Below, piece after piece: positions 32,386 through 43,335 of a DNA stretch of 64,000 nucleotides. Position numbers and translations under genes: made by a program. The notes beneath the pieces were generated by a model that made no database searches, was not told the DNA's origin, and saw only the letters and a program-made list of their open reading frames with translations. Origin of the DNA: Deinandra increscens subsp. villosa. Lineage: Eukaryota; Streptophyta; Magnoliopsida; Asterales; Asteraceae. The first letter of the stretch is position 1; each line of letters opens with the position of its first letter. The DNA is taken from NCBI GenBank assembly GCA_039602395.1, contig JBCNJP010000042.1:167023-231022 (forward strand), read 5' to 3'.

Positions 32386-33649
32386 ACGGCTCTTAGGAGC
32401 CGTGAAACCAGTATGCGGAATGGGATACTTGGTGAAGAACAACCCAAAGGGGACGTGAAGCCATTAATTTGTGATAAGGTTACAATTGGGACATCCTAAG
32501 ATGAACAAATGTTGAACCTTGTATATAATTGTTATAAACGAAGGATTAACAAAGGACCACAAACTAATGAGTTAAAATGGCCGCATGCTGTTAACTGACA
32601 AAACCGTTGGGAAGGTTAAATTACGGTTAAAATGCGATATCATAAATGTTTAAAAGATATCGAATTTATATAACGTGATTGAATTTTGGGACTCGGGATA
32701 AAACCCAAGTCTAGAGTTGATTAAATTTGAAACCAAAATGAAAGAAAAGAGGGTAACAGTGTAATGCGTATGCTACAAACTCGTAACCTTATGAAATTAT
32801 TGGTTGCTTAACAAAAGGGTAAAGAGTAACCTTGATTAAACGCAAGGAAAAACCCCTAATGCTGAAATACATTGGTAATTATGTACATCTTAAATGACGA
32901 ACAACTGTTAGGTGGGTGATCGACCCAACTTCTTGGGTGAAACCCAAAAGCGTAGATGACCGTGAAAGTAGGGAGGACACTAGAATCGACTGATCCCGAA
33001 GACGCATAGAGGATTGTAATGTAAGTACGTATCCTCAAAATTTTCTAATACATATTGAAATGTAATGTGAACGAGTAATGGTTCGTAAGAACCATATATA
33101 TGTGCTAAATGTAACGTGCTTTATTAGCGGTTGCTAAGGACCGTATCAATATGTTTAAGTGTTTATAACTGACCGTATCAATATGTTTAAGTGTTTATAA
33201 ATGATCGTTCAGGATCATTATATTGATCGCTTGTATATTGTTTAGCTAAATGGTTCAAAGGAACCATGGAAACACAAAAACATGTAAAGGTGTTAGCGTG
33301 TTAAATGAATAATAAATGGTTCGTAAGAACCATAACCTTAGATTAATATGTGATTGAATGATAAGTAGTTCATATGAATTGTGCCAGTAGTGATGAGGCA
33401 AGGACGATAAGATCATGCTAAACGTCATATTGACATGAAATAGCTAAATAGCTCATAGGAGTTGTGGCTTAACTAAAATGTGTGTGTGGATTTGTAAATG
33501 ATTCAAAGGAATCATAGTTAATGCGATAAATTTTTAAGGCTAGTATATGAGCCAAGAATAAGTCAATGCTGACACGTTAAATTGTATTATGTGGAACACG
33601 GTAATCCTAAAAAGGGGTTACGGGATGGTATAAACGACTATAGAGTCGT
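32386..33649 (+). repeat. Family of 18-nt hairpins (7-bp stem, 4-nt loop) in the LARD interior
   Basis: Units lie at 32386-32403 (ACGGCTC-TTAG-GAGCCGT), 33078-33095 (ATGGTTC-GTAA-GAACCAT), 33127-33144, 33201-33218, 33250-33267 (ATGGTTC-AAAG-GAACCAT), 33316-33333, 33365-33382, 33448-33465, 33498-33515 (ATGATTC-AAAG-GAATCAT) and a shorter one at 33634-33649 (ACGACT-ATAG-AGTCGT). Arm sequences differ between units, but changes in one arm are matched in the other, sometimes through G-U pairs. Flanking sequence is poorly conserved. Spacing of 49 or 50 recurs four times. No gene is present in this stretch. Confidence 0.78.
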
Positions 33650-34260
33650 AGGAATCATCCAGTTAAAATGTATTGCATTGTCGAATGGGAAGACAAACGG
33701 CAAGTAATATGCTAAACACTTGCAAATATTGTTATATTGCTTAATATGTGTAGGTACAGTTATAATGTGCAAGGACACAACTAGCGGGAGTGCCGCTGGG
33801 CGAGATTCCGACGAGAATTATCGTCAAAATAAAGATGAGCAAGAGAGCTACATGCGCATACGGTCATGACCCTGAGGTATGGATGTTATTACATTATTGT
33901 CTGAACCTCTTACGGAGAGGGCAAATATTTGAAATGTTGACTTTGACCAATGAGGTTTTGGCATTGGTCATCAGAACCTTGGTCATAAACGACCCGTTGA
34001 GCTGGAATCATTAAATTCCTATAGCGGGTCAAGTGGGTAAGGTAATAGATAACAAAAGAGTTATCATGTCGGGCATGTCCTACGGGACAAGTAAAAAAAA
34101 AAAAAACAAAATGTTAGAATTTTCATATGATGAATAACTCGGAGTTGGTAAATGCAACAACTCAAACACGATTATGTATGAATATGTGTTGTATGGTTGA
34201 CATGGATCATGTACTTAGGCGACGAAGACATGAAATGCGTTTCGGGGACGAAACCCTCTT

Positions 34261-34275
34261 TAAGGGGGGTAGATT
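34261..34275 (+). promoter_or_regulatory. Polypurine tract of the LARD
   Basis: TAAGGGGGGTAGATT lies directly before the 3' LTR start TGTAACATCCC. The upstream TTTCGGGGACGAAACCCTC (about 34237-34257) matches the 3' ends of Tekay elements, for example TTTCGGGACGAAATTCTTC at 51700 in Tekay-2. Confidence 0.88.
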
Positions 34276-37171
34276 TGTAACATCCCAAAAACCGAACGAA
34301 TTTTCTTTTCATAAATAAATGAGCGGGATGTTAGTCCATGACTTAACCCGTTAGGTACATGAGGGGCTTAATGAGTAAATTGATGTTTTGGTTAATTAAA
34401 TCAAAATGTTGAAATTTGAGGGACTAGGGCTGTAATTTAACTAAACTCAAATAAGGAAAAAGGGGAGAAACCTGGATGTCATACGTATGAACATCCAGGC
34501 ATCATCGTGATTCTCCCTTCCAAGCCCTAGAAATTCGACATCCTCAATTAGATGGCTACAAGCTGCGATTTTTGATGGATAAAGAAGATTCTTCAAGCTC
34601 TAACTATAGCCAAACTATGAAGGTTATTGGGTAAGCAAACCTCATGTTACTTGCATGTTTAATTCCGAAAATTTGATGATGAATTGGTCGAATTGGGGCT
34701 GTAAATTTGTATCTATGACCTCATATGATGATTGAATGATGATTAGAACAACCGAATGCTTGTGAAATTGACCTAAGCATTAAGTTCAGGTAGGGTGACC
34801 CCTAGGTCACGAAATTAACCCATGAATGTGGAGTTTTTAGAGCCTATAATGCTTACAAATGAAAATGGGTCTATATAGGTTTGCCAATTGAAAATCGTTG
34901 GATGTAAACTTGCAAACTAGTAAAATTTACATGATTTGCAAGTTATGGAATGTTAACCAAAGCAAATTAGGTTGATTTAGACTTGCTATGAATATTGCAC
35001 ACAAGGTGTTCGATAAAATGTCTAAGTGAGTTTTTAATGAAAGCAAAACAAAGTTGCTGTGATTAAAAATAAATTTTAGCCCTGTTTTAAAAATTCGTAT
35101 TAAATCACTCGAGCATCCAATGAGGATGTGGCTTATATGGTTGGAAAGGTCTTTGAGATGACTTCAGCTCAATTTTATAAATCAGAAGCTGATTCGGTCA
35201 TTAAGTGGGTCAAAAATGATGATTTCCGCAGCTATGCAGATTACTCAGCATGCTGTTTGGAAATAAATGTAGCTGCTGTCCTGTTTTTATAAAAATCGTA
35301 TAAAATCGTAGAAAATTCGTTAGAAGGCGTACGATATACGCCTGGAAAGGTCTTTCAGTATACTACATTTCATCTTTGAATATGGAATGCTAGAAAAACT
35401 TCTAGGGTTGTCGAAAAAGACCATTACAGCAGCACTGCTGAGAATATGGTGCAATAATTTACTTTTCTAAAATTTTAGTAAGAATGGACAAGTTGAATTG
35501 CTCATATTTGATTGTATATTGGTGGTTTATGATGTCGTGTGGATCTAACAAGGATTGAATCCACTATAGGCAACCGGGCAACGGAGCATATGCAAATCGG
35601 GTAATGATTTTGAAGACCACGAGGTAACATCTTTGCTATGTTACACATTTCATATAATTATCTATAGTTACTTTAAAAATGTGAAATGTATGCCGACTAG
35701 AAAAGCGATAGCCCTTGTGGGAAAATATGTAATCGAGATTTATTAAGATATCAATCCGTTGGAGCTAAACTCCAATGATTTAAAGATGTATCAAACAAGG
35801 TTACATTATGACATCTTAGATGTGAAATGTTGAACCTTGTAAGTTAACTTTACTTGAGAGCTACATGGCTCATAAAAACCATAATTAGATGGTAAATGAC
35901 AATGGTTGATAAATGAATCGTAGGATTCATGCTAACGGGTCAAATGGGTTCATGAGAACCATATATGGGTGCCATTATAGTTTGTTAATTAAATGGTGCA
36001 TAGAAACAATAATTAGATTTTAAAGTGACAATGGTTGATAAATGAATCGTAGGATTCATGCTAACGGGTCAAATGGGTTCATGAGAACCATAAATAGGTG
36101 CAATTATAATTTGTTAACTACATGGTTCATAGAAACCATAATTAGATGTTAACATGAATAAATTGGTAAATGAATCGTAAGACTCTGGTTAATGGGTCAT
36201 AATGGGTTAAATGACTCTAATGAGATATGCCAATGAGTCTAAAGTATATAACTTGTCATGTGGTATAGCGAAACCAAGACAAGTAAATAAAATGTGTTGT
36301 TGACGAACATTCACAGAATCATAGATAAATGCTTATGATGTTAGTGTAGGGTTACTTAACAAAGGTAAACCATGACTATATGTATAAGAGTTGCCTTGTA
36401 GCAATCTGAGTGCAAATTATGTGATTGTCCTATGCGTAAATATGGTGGATAGCCCATGTGCAATCACGGGTAAATACGTGAGACTTAATGGGTCAAATGG
36501 GTGGAAAAAGGTAAGGACCCGGTAAGTAATTGTTGGTTCAAAAACCATAAGATTGTACTAAATGACACATGAAAATGTGTAGATATGGCTATGGATGTTA
36601 ACAGGTCCAAAACATGCGTTGGGAATGTTCCGAATGGGTAATCGGGCAAGTGTTGCAAGAAAAATGGTAGATTAGGCCTGCAGTCACCGTAGCTTACGGA
36701 GTCACCGTAGCTTACGGTGGCTGGCAGCCGTAAGCTATTTCTGTAGACCAGAGGGTCTTGGCCGTAAGCAAAGGGTGACCACCGTAAGCTACGGTGGTTG
36801 GCGTAGCTTACGGTGGGGACCTTCCCGAAAGTTGATTCTTTTGCTTCTTTCTGTAATTTATCATAATCTCTATTGTTCCATCACGTTATATGATGACATA
36901 TTAGTGTTGGAAATGCAGGAAAACATAAGATGTAGCTGGATTCGTCAAGCTTGCTCAAGACCGAACACTTGAAGGGAAATCTACTCACGATTCGTAATTC
37001 GTAATCGTGATGTCTTTAAGATACATGGTTGCTTGGTTGTAAGCGCAATAATAAAGTTTTTTTGTAAGTGTGAACGTTTAAACACTGTAATATTTCGAGA
37101 AAATTTTCTGGGACCAAATATATAGTTAACGTTTTAACGTTATTTTTCACAATAATAACTCGGGTGTTACA
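34276..37171 (+). repeat. 3' LTR of the LARD
   Basis: This is 2896 bp, the same length as the 5' LTR, and I saw no difference on reading the two side by side. A small open frame of 65 codons in each copy is also identical but shows no sign of being a gene. Confidence 0.95.
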
Positions 37172-38500
37172 CCAACACTTTTGATGATTTCAGAACATGA
37201 AGAACAATTGGTGTTTCTGAATGAATCAAAGGTTATTCCCTATAGGTATGATTCTACATCAGATAAGCATAATGATGTATGGTATTTAGATAATGGTGCT
37301 TCTAACCATATGACTGGTATTATTTCACATTTTGCTTCATTAGATAAGAGTATCACAGGTAGAGTATCATTTGGTGATGGGTCTAATGTAGAAATTAAGG
37401 GAAGAGGGTCTGTTATTCTAGAGGGAAAAAATAACAATCAGAAGGTGTTAACCAATGTTTATTATATTCCTCATTTGAGGAGCAATATAATAAGTATTGG
37501 TCAACTCACTGAAGTAGGATGTGAGGTAAACATGAAAGGTGATTACCTTTGGTTATTTGACAGATCAGGGAAATTGTTGGTAAAAGTGCAAAGGTCTCCA
37601 AATAGACTTTATAAGGTTAGTCTGAAATATGGGTCACCTAGTTGTTTTTTGGCTAATGTGGTTGACAAAGAAGATTGGTTATGGCATGGTAGGCTTGGCC
37701 ACTTGAGTTTTCAAACAATTGAAAACATGACTAAGAAGGGAATAGTGCAAGGAGTACCCATTATAAAGGGGTCTTCACATGTTTGTGATACCTGCTTAGC
37801 AGGTAAACAAACAAGGGAATCATTTGCTAAGGAAACTGTCTATAGAGCTAAGAAACCTTTAAAGTTAGTTTCTATTGACCTTTGTGGTCCAATCACACCA
37901 TCAACAGTAGCAGGAAATAGGTATTTTATGCTGATTGTGGATGACTATTCAAGATACATGTGGGTGTATTTTTTGAATAGTAAAGATCAAGCTTTCCAGC
38001 AGTTTAGGCAGTTTAAAGAAGGGACAGAGAATAAACTAGATCATAAGGTGAAAGCTTTGAGATCAGACAGGGGAGGTGAGTTCACTTCAGATAAGTTCAA
38101 CAGTTATTGTGAGGTTAATGGAATTACTAGGTTATTGACAGCTCCTTACTCTCCACAGCAAAATGGAGCTGTAGAGAGAAGAAACAGAACTATAATGAAC
38201 ATGACAAGGAGTGTCATGAAGGCAATGGATGTTCCCAATGAGTTGTGGGCTGAGGGAGTTAGGCATGCAGTGTATTTGCTAAATAGGTTGCCTACAAGAG
38301 CTTTGGTGGAGTCAACACCCTATGAGAGTTTAAAAGGAAAGAAACCAAATCTCAGTTACCTTAGAGTGTTTGGTTGTATTGGACATGTAAAAGTAACACA
38401 ACCAGGTTTGAAGAAATTAGAAGATAGGAGCAGCCCCATGGTCTATTTAGGAGTGTAGGAAGGTTCAAAGGCTAACATAATGTTTGATGTTGCAAAGAAA
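37172..38500 (+). pseudogene. copia-3 protease and integrase
   Basis: This continues the gag frame after the LARD. The protease active site lies in WYLDNGASNHMTG (about 37280-37320). The integrase zinc region follows: WHGRLGHLSFQT (about 37681) with HVCDTCLAGKQ (about 37780). The catalytic core has SIDLCGPI and the DDYSRYMWVYF region (37870-37970), then SDRGGEFTSDKF (second Asp, about 38065) and QNGAVERRNRT (Glu, about 38160). FGCIGHVKV and MVYLGV mark the integrase end. A TAG at 38456-38458 interrupts the frame, then coding resumes (EGSKANIMFD) into the gap. The core residues look intact over more than 400 codons, unlike the gag half with its two stops. Confidence 0.9.
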
Positions 38501-39000
38501 NNNNNNNNNNNNNNNNNNNNNNNNNNNNNNNNNNNNNNNNNNNNNNNNNNNNNNNNNNNNNNNNNNNNNNNNNNNNNNNNNNNNNNNNNNNNNNNNNNNN
38601 NNNNNNNNNNNNNNNNNNNNNNNNNNNNNNNNNNNNNNNNNNNNNNNNNNNNNNNNNNNNNNNNNNNNNNNNNNNNNNNNNNNNNNNNNNNNNNNNNNNN
38701 NNNNNNNNNNNNNNNNNNNNNNNNNNNNNNNNNNNNNNNNNNNNNNNNNNNNNNNNNNNNNNNNNNNNNNNNNNNNNNNNNNNNNNNNNNNNNNNNNNNN
38801 NNNNNNNNNNNNNNNNNNNNNNNNNNNNNNNNNNNNNNNNNNNNNNNNNNNNNNNNNNNNNNNNNNNNNNNNNNNNNNNNNNNNNNNNNNNNNNNNNNNN
38901 NNNNNNNNNNNNNNNNNNNNNNNNNNNNNNNNNNNNNNNNNNNNNNNNNNNNNNNNNNNNNNNNNNNNNNNNNNNNNNNNNNNNNNNNNNNNNNNNNNNN
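38501..39000. other. Assembly gap (500 N)
   Basis: Exactly 500 N. To the left is copia-3 integrase and to the right is non-copia AT-rich sequence. RT, RNase H and the 3' LTR of copia-3 (normally more than 2 kb) are missing, so the real distance or the join is uncertain. Confidence 0.97.
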
Positions 39001-39362
39001 CTGTAAAACAATAAGGTCAACATTTGGTTAACTTACGTTACTCTTTTGCAATTAATTCATAGGGATTGAAGAGACTGTTTGTTAGGCTGCTACTCAAGTA
39101 AACATTTAAGAAAAATTTAGAATAAAAAATTTCATTAAAATGGTCGCCATGTTCATCTATAGAAGTTTATACCAATTGAATAAGTCTATTTGCATACAAA
39201 TCATAAACTTATATGTATCATTTAGTTTCTCACTTAATATCCTATGTCGTTAATTATAGAGATGAAATTGAAAAAATGAACGATTGATTGTGACCACAAA
39301 TGCAATTCATTGAAGTAGAAAATATGTAAACTTTGAGTTTATGGCTAATGGCTTACAATGTT
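39001..39362. other. AT-rich non-coding stretch
   Basis: I see no coding sequence or known repeat here. Confidence 0.6.
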
Positions 39363-40014
39363 TTACTTACTGACGTTACCATTCAATGCGATATGCTATA
39401 ATGAACCCATATTTTATTTATTTCTGTTACTACTTACCGATTAAAGTTGTTCGCGGCCTTATCCTCCAAAAGTATGATCCTAGCCTTTATTCTTCCAATA
39501 GATAACAACACATTTTCCATATTTAAATTATTTACCTGCCACTGTTAGATAACAACACCTTTCTCATATTCTAATTTCAAAAAGCTTGATAGACTTTTTG
39601 TACAGTGATCACTTTTCCTTTCTTATGTAATACATAGTAACAAACCCTTTTACCTGTCACCATATACCTAACAGGATAATGTGCAGCAATACTCCACTGC
39701 TGTAACAAGCATTGACATTGATCCGCCAATAGCAGGACTACTAACATCTATGCCAGGTAAAAAAGTCTATCATGATTTACTGACTTACCGTCATAATTAA
39801 CGTTGCCTAAACAACGTTGTAAAGCAGATTCAATAGCATGAAAGGGAAAAAAAAGTCTTAATGATGGATACGAGGGCGCAAAAGCCATAACAATAACATA
39901 AATGCTCTCCAGAAAACCAGAGAATATAAATGTAAGCAATCCCCAAAATGATTCCGTTAACTAATTGGGGGCATAGAAATTTTGATTTCCTTTTTGAGGT
40001 TGTCTAACTAATTG
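39363..40014. repeat. 652-bp segmental repeat, copy 1
   Basis: Nearly identical to 48314-48967. The visible difference is the length of one poly-A run (near 39846; two A longer in copy 2). A plus-strand stretch at about 39682-39758 can be read as a short open piece ending at a GT donor-like CCAG|GTAAAA. I cannot name a protein for it. Confidence 0.9.
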
Positions 40015-40833
40015 GCTTTTGAAATTTTTATATAATTAACAACTTTATTTTGAAAAAATTACAGCAGTAACAAGTTTTGTAAATTTCACAAAACCTACAG
40101 CTACAATAGCATTACAATCAGTAGGGTTAATTTTTCTAATGTCCTACTTTAATAAACCAAAGTACAAGAAAGCTGTACTAAAAGAAAAACTACAATTGAC
40201 ATAAATATAATGACTTTGTTACATCTAACAAATTCTACTAACACTAAAAACAACTACGAGGGTGACTCGCCGCAACGCGCGGGTTAGGTCACCATCTCGT
40301 GTTATAACATAAAGAAAAACTCCCACAATTACTATGTAACATGCATTCCTCCAACCATAAGCCATTGTTACACATGTAATAACACAATTCCTCTAGACAT
40401 TAAAAAAATGTTGTATTACGTATGTTACGTATATGTTACATTCCATGGTGTATATGTGTTACATAGATTAGTCACCACAGATACATATGTTTAAATTTTG
40501 TATCAAATTTTCTCTCGCAAATCATCTTGTAACATATGTTACGTATGTAACACCTTTTTAACATTTGTTATATATGCAGAAAGTTTGTATCCAAATTGCT
40601 TAACATATGTTACGTATGTAACATTTGTTTAAGATATGTTGCTAACTTCTCTGTAGTACATAGTAAACATAATGTAACTCATCTGGCTAGGAAAGATAAT
40701 AATGACTGACGACTTAAAAATTAAAAAAGTAAGAGAGATAAATTAAATATTCTTCTGACAACATGTTACATATATAACTCATCTGGACTGGCATAACTTG
40801 TTAAATAAGTTGTTTTATATATTTAACATCAAT
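40015..40833. other. AT-rich non-coding stretch with one GC-rich spot
   Basis: No gene. GTGACTCGCCGCAACGCGCGGGTT at about 40262-40285 stands out as a GC-rich patch. Repeated ACATATGTTACGTATGTAAC phrases occur between 40410 and 40630. Confidence 0.6.
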
Positions 40834-41122
40834 AGAGCATTCACAGCAGGTTTCTTATCCTTATCCTTATAATTTATACTTTTATTATTACTTTTTCTTT
40901 CTTCCACTCACAATCATAATTAAATAATACTTTTTATACATTTATCATCACATTTTCTCTCTCTTCCAATCCTCAAATTTTAGCAAATCACCAAACTTTT
41001 TCTCAAATATACAGATTTTGTAAAGTTTTTCTCTCTCCTCTACTCACAACCACTCACAACCAAACCTTAAATTATACAAATTTACACTCACATATTTTTA
41101 AGGAACCTACCGTGAATGCTCT
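40834..41122. mobile_element. MITE-like element with 11-bp terminal inverted repeats
   Basis: AGAGCATTCAC (40834-40844) is perfectly inverted at 41112-41122. The similarity continues inward (CAGCAGGTTTCTTA against AAGGAACCTACCG). The interior is AT-rich without coding sequence and the length is 289 bp. The target duplication is not clear, so I do not assign a superfamily. Confidence 0.6.
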
Positions 41123-41277
41123 TAGAACCTATCAAATGTAGGAAAATAGATTATATATTGACATACATCTCGGCTTGTTTGTTTCAAAGGGCCCTATTAT
41201 TTAATAGCGACTTTATAACATTCTAAGAAAATGGAAAACATTAGAAGAAACTAAAGGACTAAAAATAGGTTACGTCA

Positions 41278-41420
41278 CAGGTGGTAGGTGGTGACGCAAT
41301 TGATAGGTGGTGGCGGAGGTAGTTGGTGGTGGCGGAGTCGGTAGGTGGTGGCGAAGGTGGTTGGTGGTGGTAGGTGGTGTCGGAGGTGGTTGGTGGTGGT
41401 AGGTGGTGGCGGAGGTGGGT
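41278..41420. repeat. GGTGGTGGCGGA minisatellite
   Basis: Imperfect repeats of GGTGGTGGCGGAGGT and TAGGTGGTGG. The Thr/Pro/His-rich open frames on the minus strand are by-products. Confidence 0.85.
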
Positions 41421-41799
41421 GTCTCTTTACCATCATGTCTAAGTGGAGTGGAAACATATTTATGGGTGAATCCATTAATGAATGCTCCATGAGTCTCTAA
41501 CATACACTTAAGATGAAGAAAATAATGGAGGAGTAGTGGTCTTTTATTTAATGTCTATTTTTCTGGATAAAGTACATACCAGGAAATGTACTATAGAGGT
41601 GATAAGCTAGAAAGTACAATGGTCGAAAGCAAAAAGGAGCTGTCAGAATGTCATCTCCACTATAATGCACCAAATTGCCCTTATAGGACTCATCAAGATA
41701 GATGATGTGGAGGCCTTGTGAACCATTGATTTGGTTTGCCAAGTTTTCACAACTCAAACAAGTTTTTATAGGATCCATCCCCTATATATATATATATAT

Positions 41800-41999
41800 A
41801 TAGGGTTAGGTTCAAATGAGAACTTTTTTTTGAGAACTTTTTGTTTTGAGAACTTTTGAAAACTAAATCTCAACCACTACTTTCAGGTGGGGACCACTAT
41901 AATTCATGGGGGGGTTTTTCATATATATAAACTAGTGGCTTAGAATAGTTCTTAAAAGTTCTCAAAACCAATTAGTTCTCAAATGATCCTCTCCCTATG
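41800..41999. mobile_element. 200-bp MITE-like element inserted in a TA tract
   Basis: The ends are ATAGGGTTAGGTTCAAATGAGAAC (41800-41823) and the inverse of ATAGGGAGAGGATCATTTGAGAAC (41976-41999), 24-bp inverted repeats with few mismatches. TA repeats flank both sides. The interior repeats GAGAACTTTT phrases. No coding sequence. Confidence 0.65.
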
Positions 42000-42002
<3 letters not shown>

Positions 42003-42038
<36 letters not shown>

Positions 42039-42068
42039 GGGGGGAGGGAGGGAGAGAGAGAGAGAGAT
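42003..42068. repeat. (TA)n/(GA)n/(G)n microsatellite
   Basis: TA repeats pass into GA repeats, then G-rich GGGAGGGAGGGA and GA again. Confidence 0.9.
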
Positions 42069-43335
42069 AAATGAGAGAAGTTGAAAGTGTTGAAAAATTA
42101 AGAGGTGCCAACTACTATGCATGATGTACAACACTTAATGCATATGTCTTAAGCCACCAAAAATACCTCTCATAAGAATCACTCCCGTTCTTTAAGAACC
42201 ATTCATGTTAGTTTACACGGATCACACATTTCATTTCCAAATTTGAATTGAAGGCTGGTTTCCTCAAATCGACAGGTCAGGGGTGTACAGTGTACTCACC
42301 ATTTCAAGTTCCAAACCCTAATTAGTTTTTTCTCTCTCATGAGTCTCATACATAATATTAGCACACTTTCGATCTCTCATATCGATTCGAAGAAATCTAA
42401 TGAAACACTTTCCATGTTCATGATTGGTGGACCTATGTTTCATCCCGACCAAATATTAACCCCAATTTCCATCTGATGTTGGAGCCGCAAAAAGGTAAGC
42501 TCCATATGATTCAAATCAATTTTATTGATTCGTTTCTTCACCACTCCGATTATGATTCATTGTTGTTCCAGGTATATCTCGTGATTCTATGTACGACACA
42601 TGACTGGTGCGAAGAATGAGGCCTGGAGAAAGGTAATTTTTCATAGCTACATGATAAATTTGCATAAATTTGCTTCAAGTCATTCTAATTTCTGCATTAA
42701 TTTCAGATTGGGGAACAAAAACCCTAAATTAGAAAATCGAAGTTCTTATTTAGGTTAACTCTCTCATTTGATTCGGATATTTAGATCTTTCACAGGTTGA
42801 AAGATGGTCTTTGTTACAGGTATGCAGGTATGTACACTAATTTCCTTTCTTCTCTTGTAGCTACGTAGGGTTTTAGTGTAATTTGTAGAATTATGGAAGA
42901 ACTATAGTTATAGCTATGAAAAATTGGTTGAAATTTATTCGGTTAAAACTTGAAACTGATTCTGCAATAGCCAGTAACAACAACTTAGGCTTCTAGGGAC
43001 TTGATTCAGTAGTTGTCGGTAATAAGAATTTAGGGTTCTAGGGTTATCACAAAGAAACCATGGCCTAATTTGAACCATGTTTGCTTTTGTGCAATAACAA
43101 GTTGTACAGGGTTGGAGTTAAAAATGGTTCAATTTTGTTCTAGCAAAAACAGGTTTCGACCATCTGACCAGGTATCTTTTTTTTTTCTCTTTGCTTTCCA
43201 TGACATACAATTGGATTTCAAGTTTTTTTTACTTTTGTTTAGGTCTTTTTTTTTTTTGGAATATGGCCTTATTTCTTTGTATGATTAATAATTTTAATAT
43301 ATGTTTCTTCATCGTCTCATAATTTGGAATTGCTA
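42069..43335. other. Non-coding stretch upstream of the CACTA element
   Basis: No supported coding sequence. Several GGTAAG/GGTAAT/GGTATG words (about 42492, 42630, 42826) look like splice donors, and the composition resembles plant 5' leader and intron sequence. It could belong to the 5' side of the kinase fragment at 46228, but nothing proves this. Confidence 0.4.

Larger units (their letters stand above)
27892..37171 (+). mobile_element. LARD: 9.28-kb non-coding LTR retrotransposon
   Basis: Two LTRs of exactly 2896 bp flank a 3488-bp interior. The target duplication CCAAC (27887-27891 and 37172-37176) is perfect. A primer site (30791) and polypurine tract (34261-34275) are both intact. 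No gag or pol motif exists inside, and long open frames there come from tandem repeats. It is therefore a large retrotransposon derivative that depends on another element's proteins. The 3' end GGGGACGAAACCC...AAGGGGGGTAGAT and the primer-site context AGAGCCGTGGTT resemble the Tekay elements in this window, suggesting a chromovirus parent. Confidence 0.93.
26487..38500 (+). mobile_element. Ty1/copia element (copia-3), split by a LARD and cut by the gap
   Basis: The element has a 5' LTR, an initiator-Met primer site, gag with a zinc knuckle, then after the nested LARD, protease and integrase up to 38500. The gag-pol frame would be uninterrupted across the LARD if one CCAAC were removed. RT, RNase H and the 3' LTR should follow but are absent on the far side of the gap. 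It lies inside the LINE fragment ending at 26486. Confidence 0.88.

Noticed and set aside
33790..34318. Short plus-strand frames near the LARD 3' end as gag or pol remnants
   Set aside because: No motif is seen. Only the terminal GGGGACGAAACCC phrase recalls a Tekay 3' end.
39682..39760. A host exon in the duplicated segment (frame ending CCAG|GTAAAA)
   Set aside because: The open stretch is about 25 codons and I cannot connect it to any known protein. It is mentioned only as a possibility.
40257..40300. Helitron 3' end (GC-rich CGCCGCAACGCGCGGG patch)
   Set aside because: A small hairpin can be drawn, but there is no clear CTRR end followed by T, and no matching 5' TC end was found.
41270..41503. 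Thr/Pro/His-rich minus-strand frames
   Set aside because: By-product of the GGTGGTGGCGGA minisatellite.
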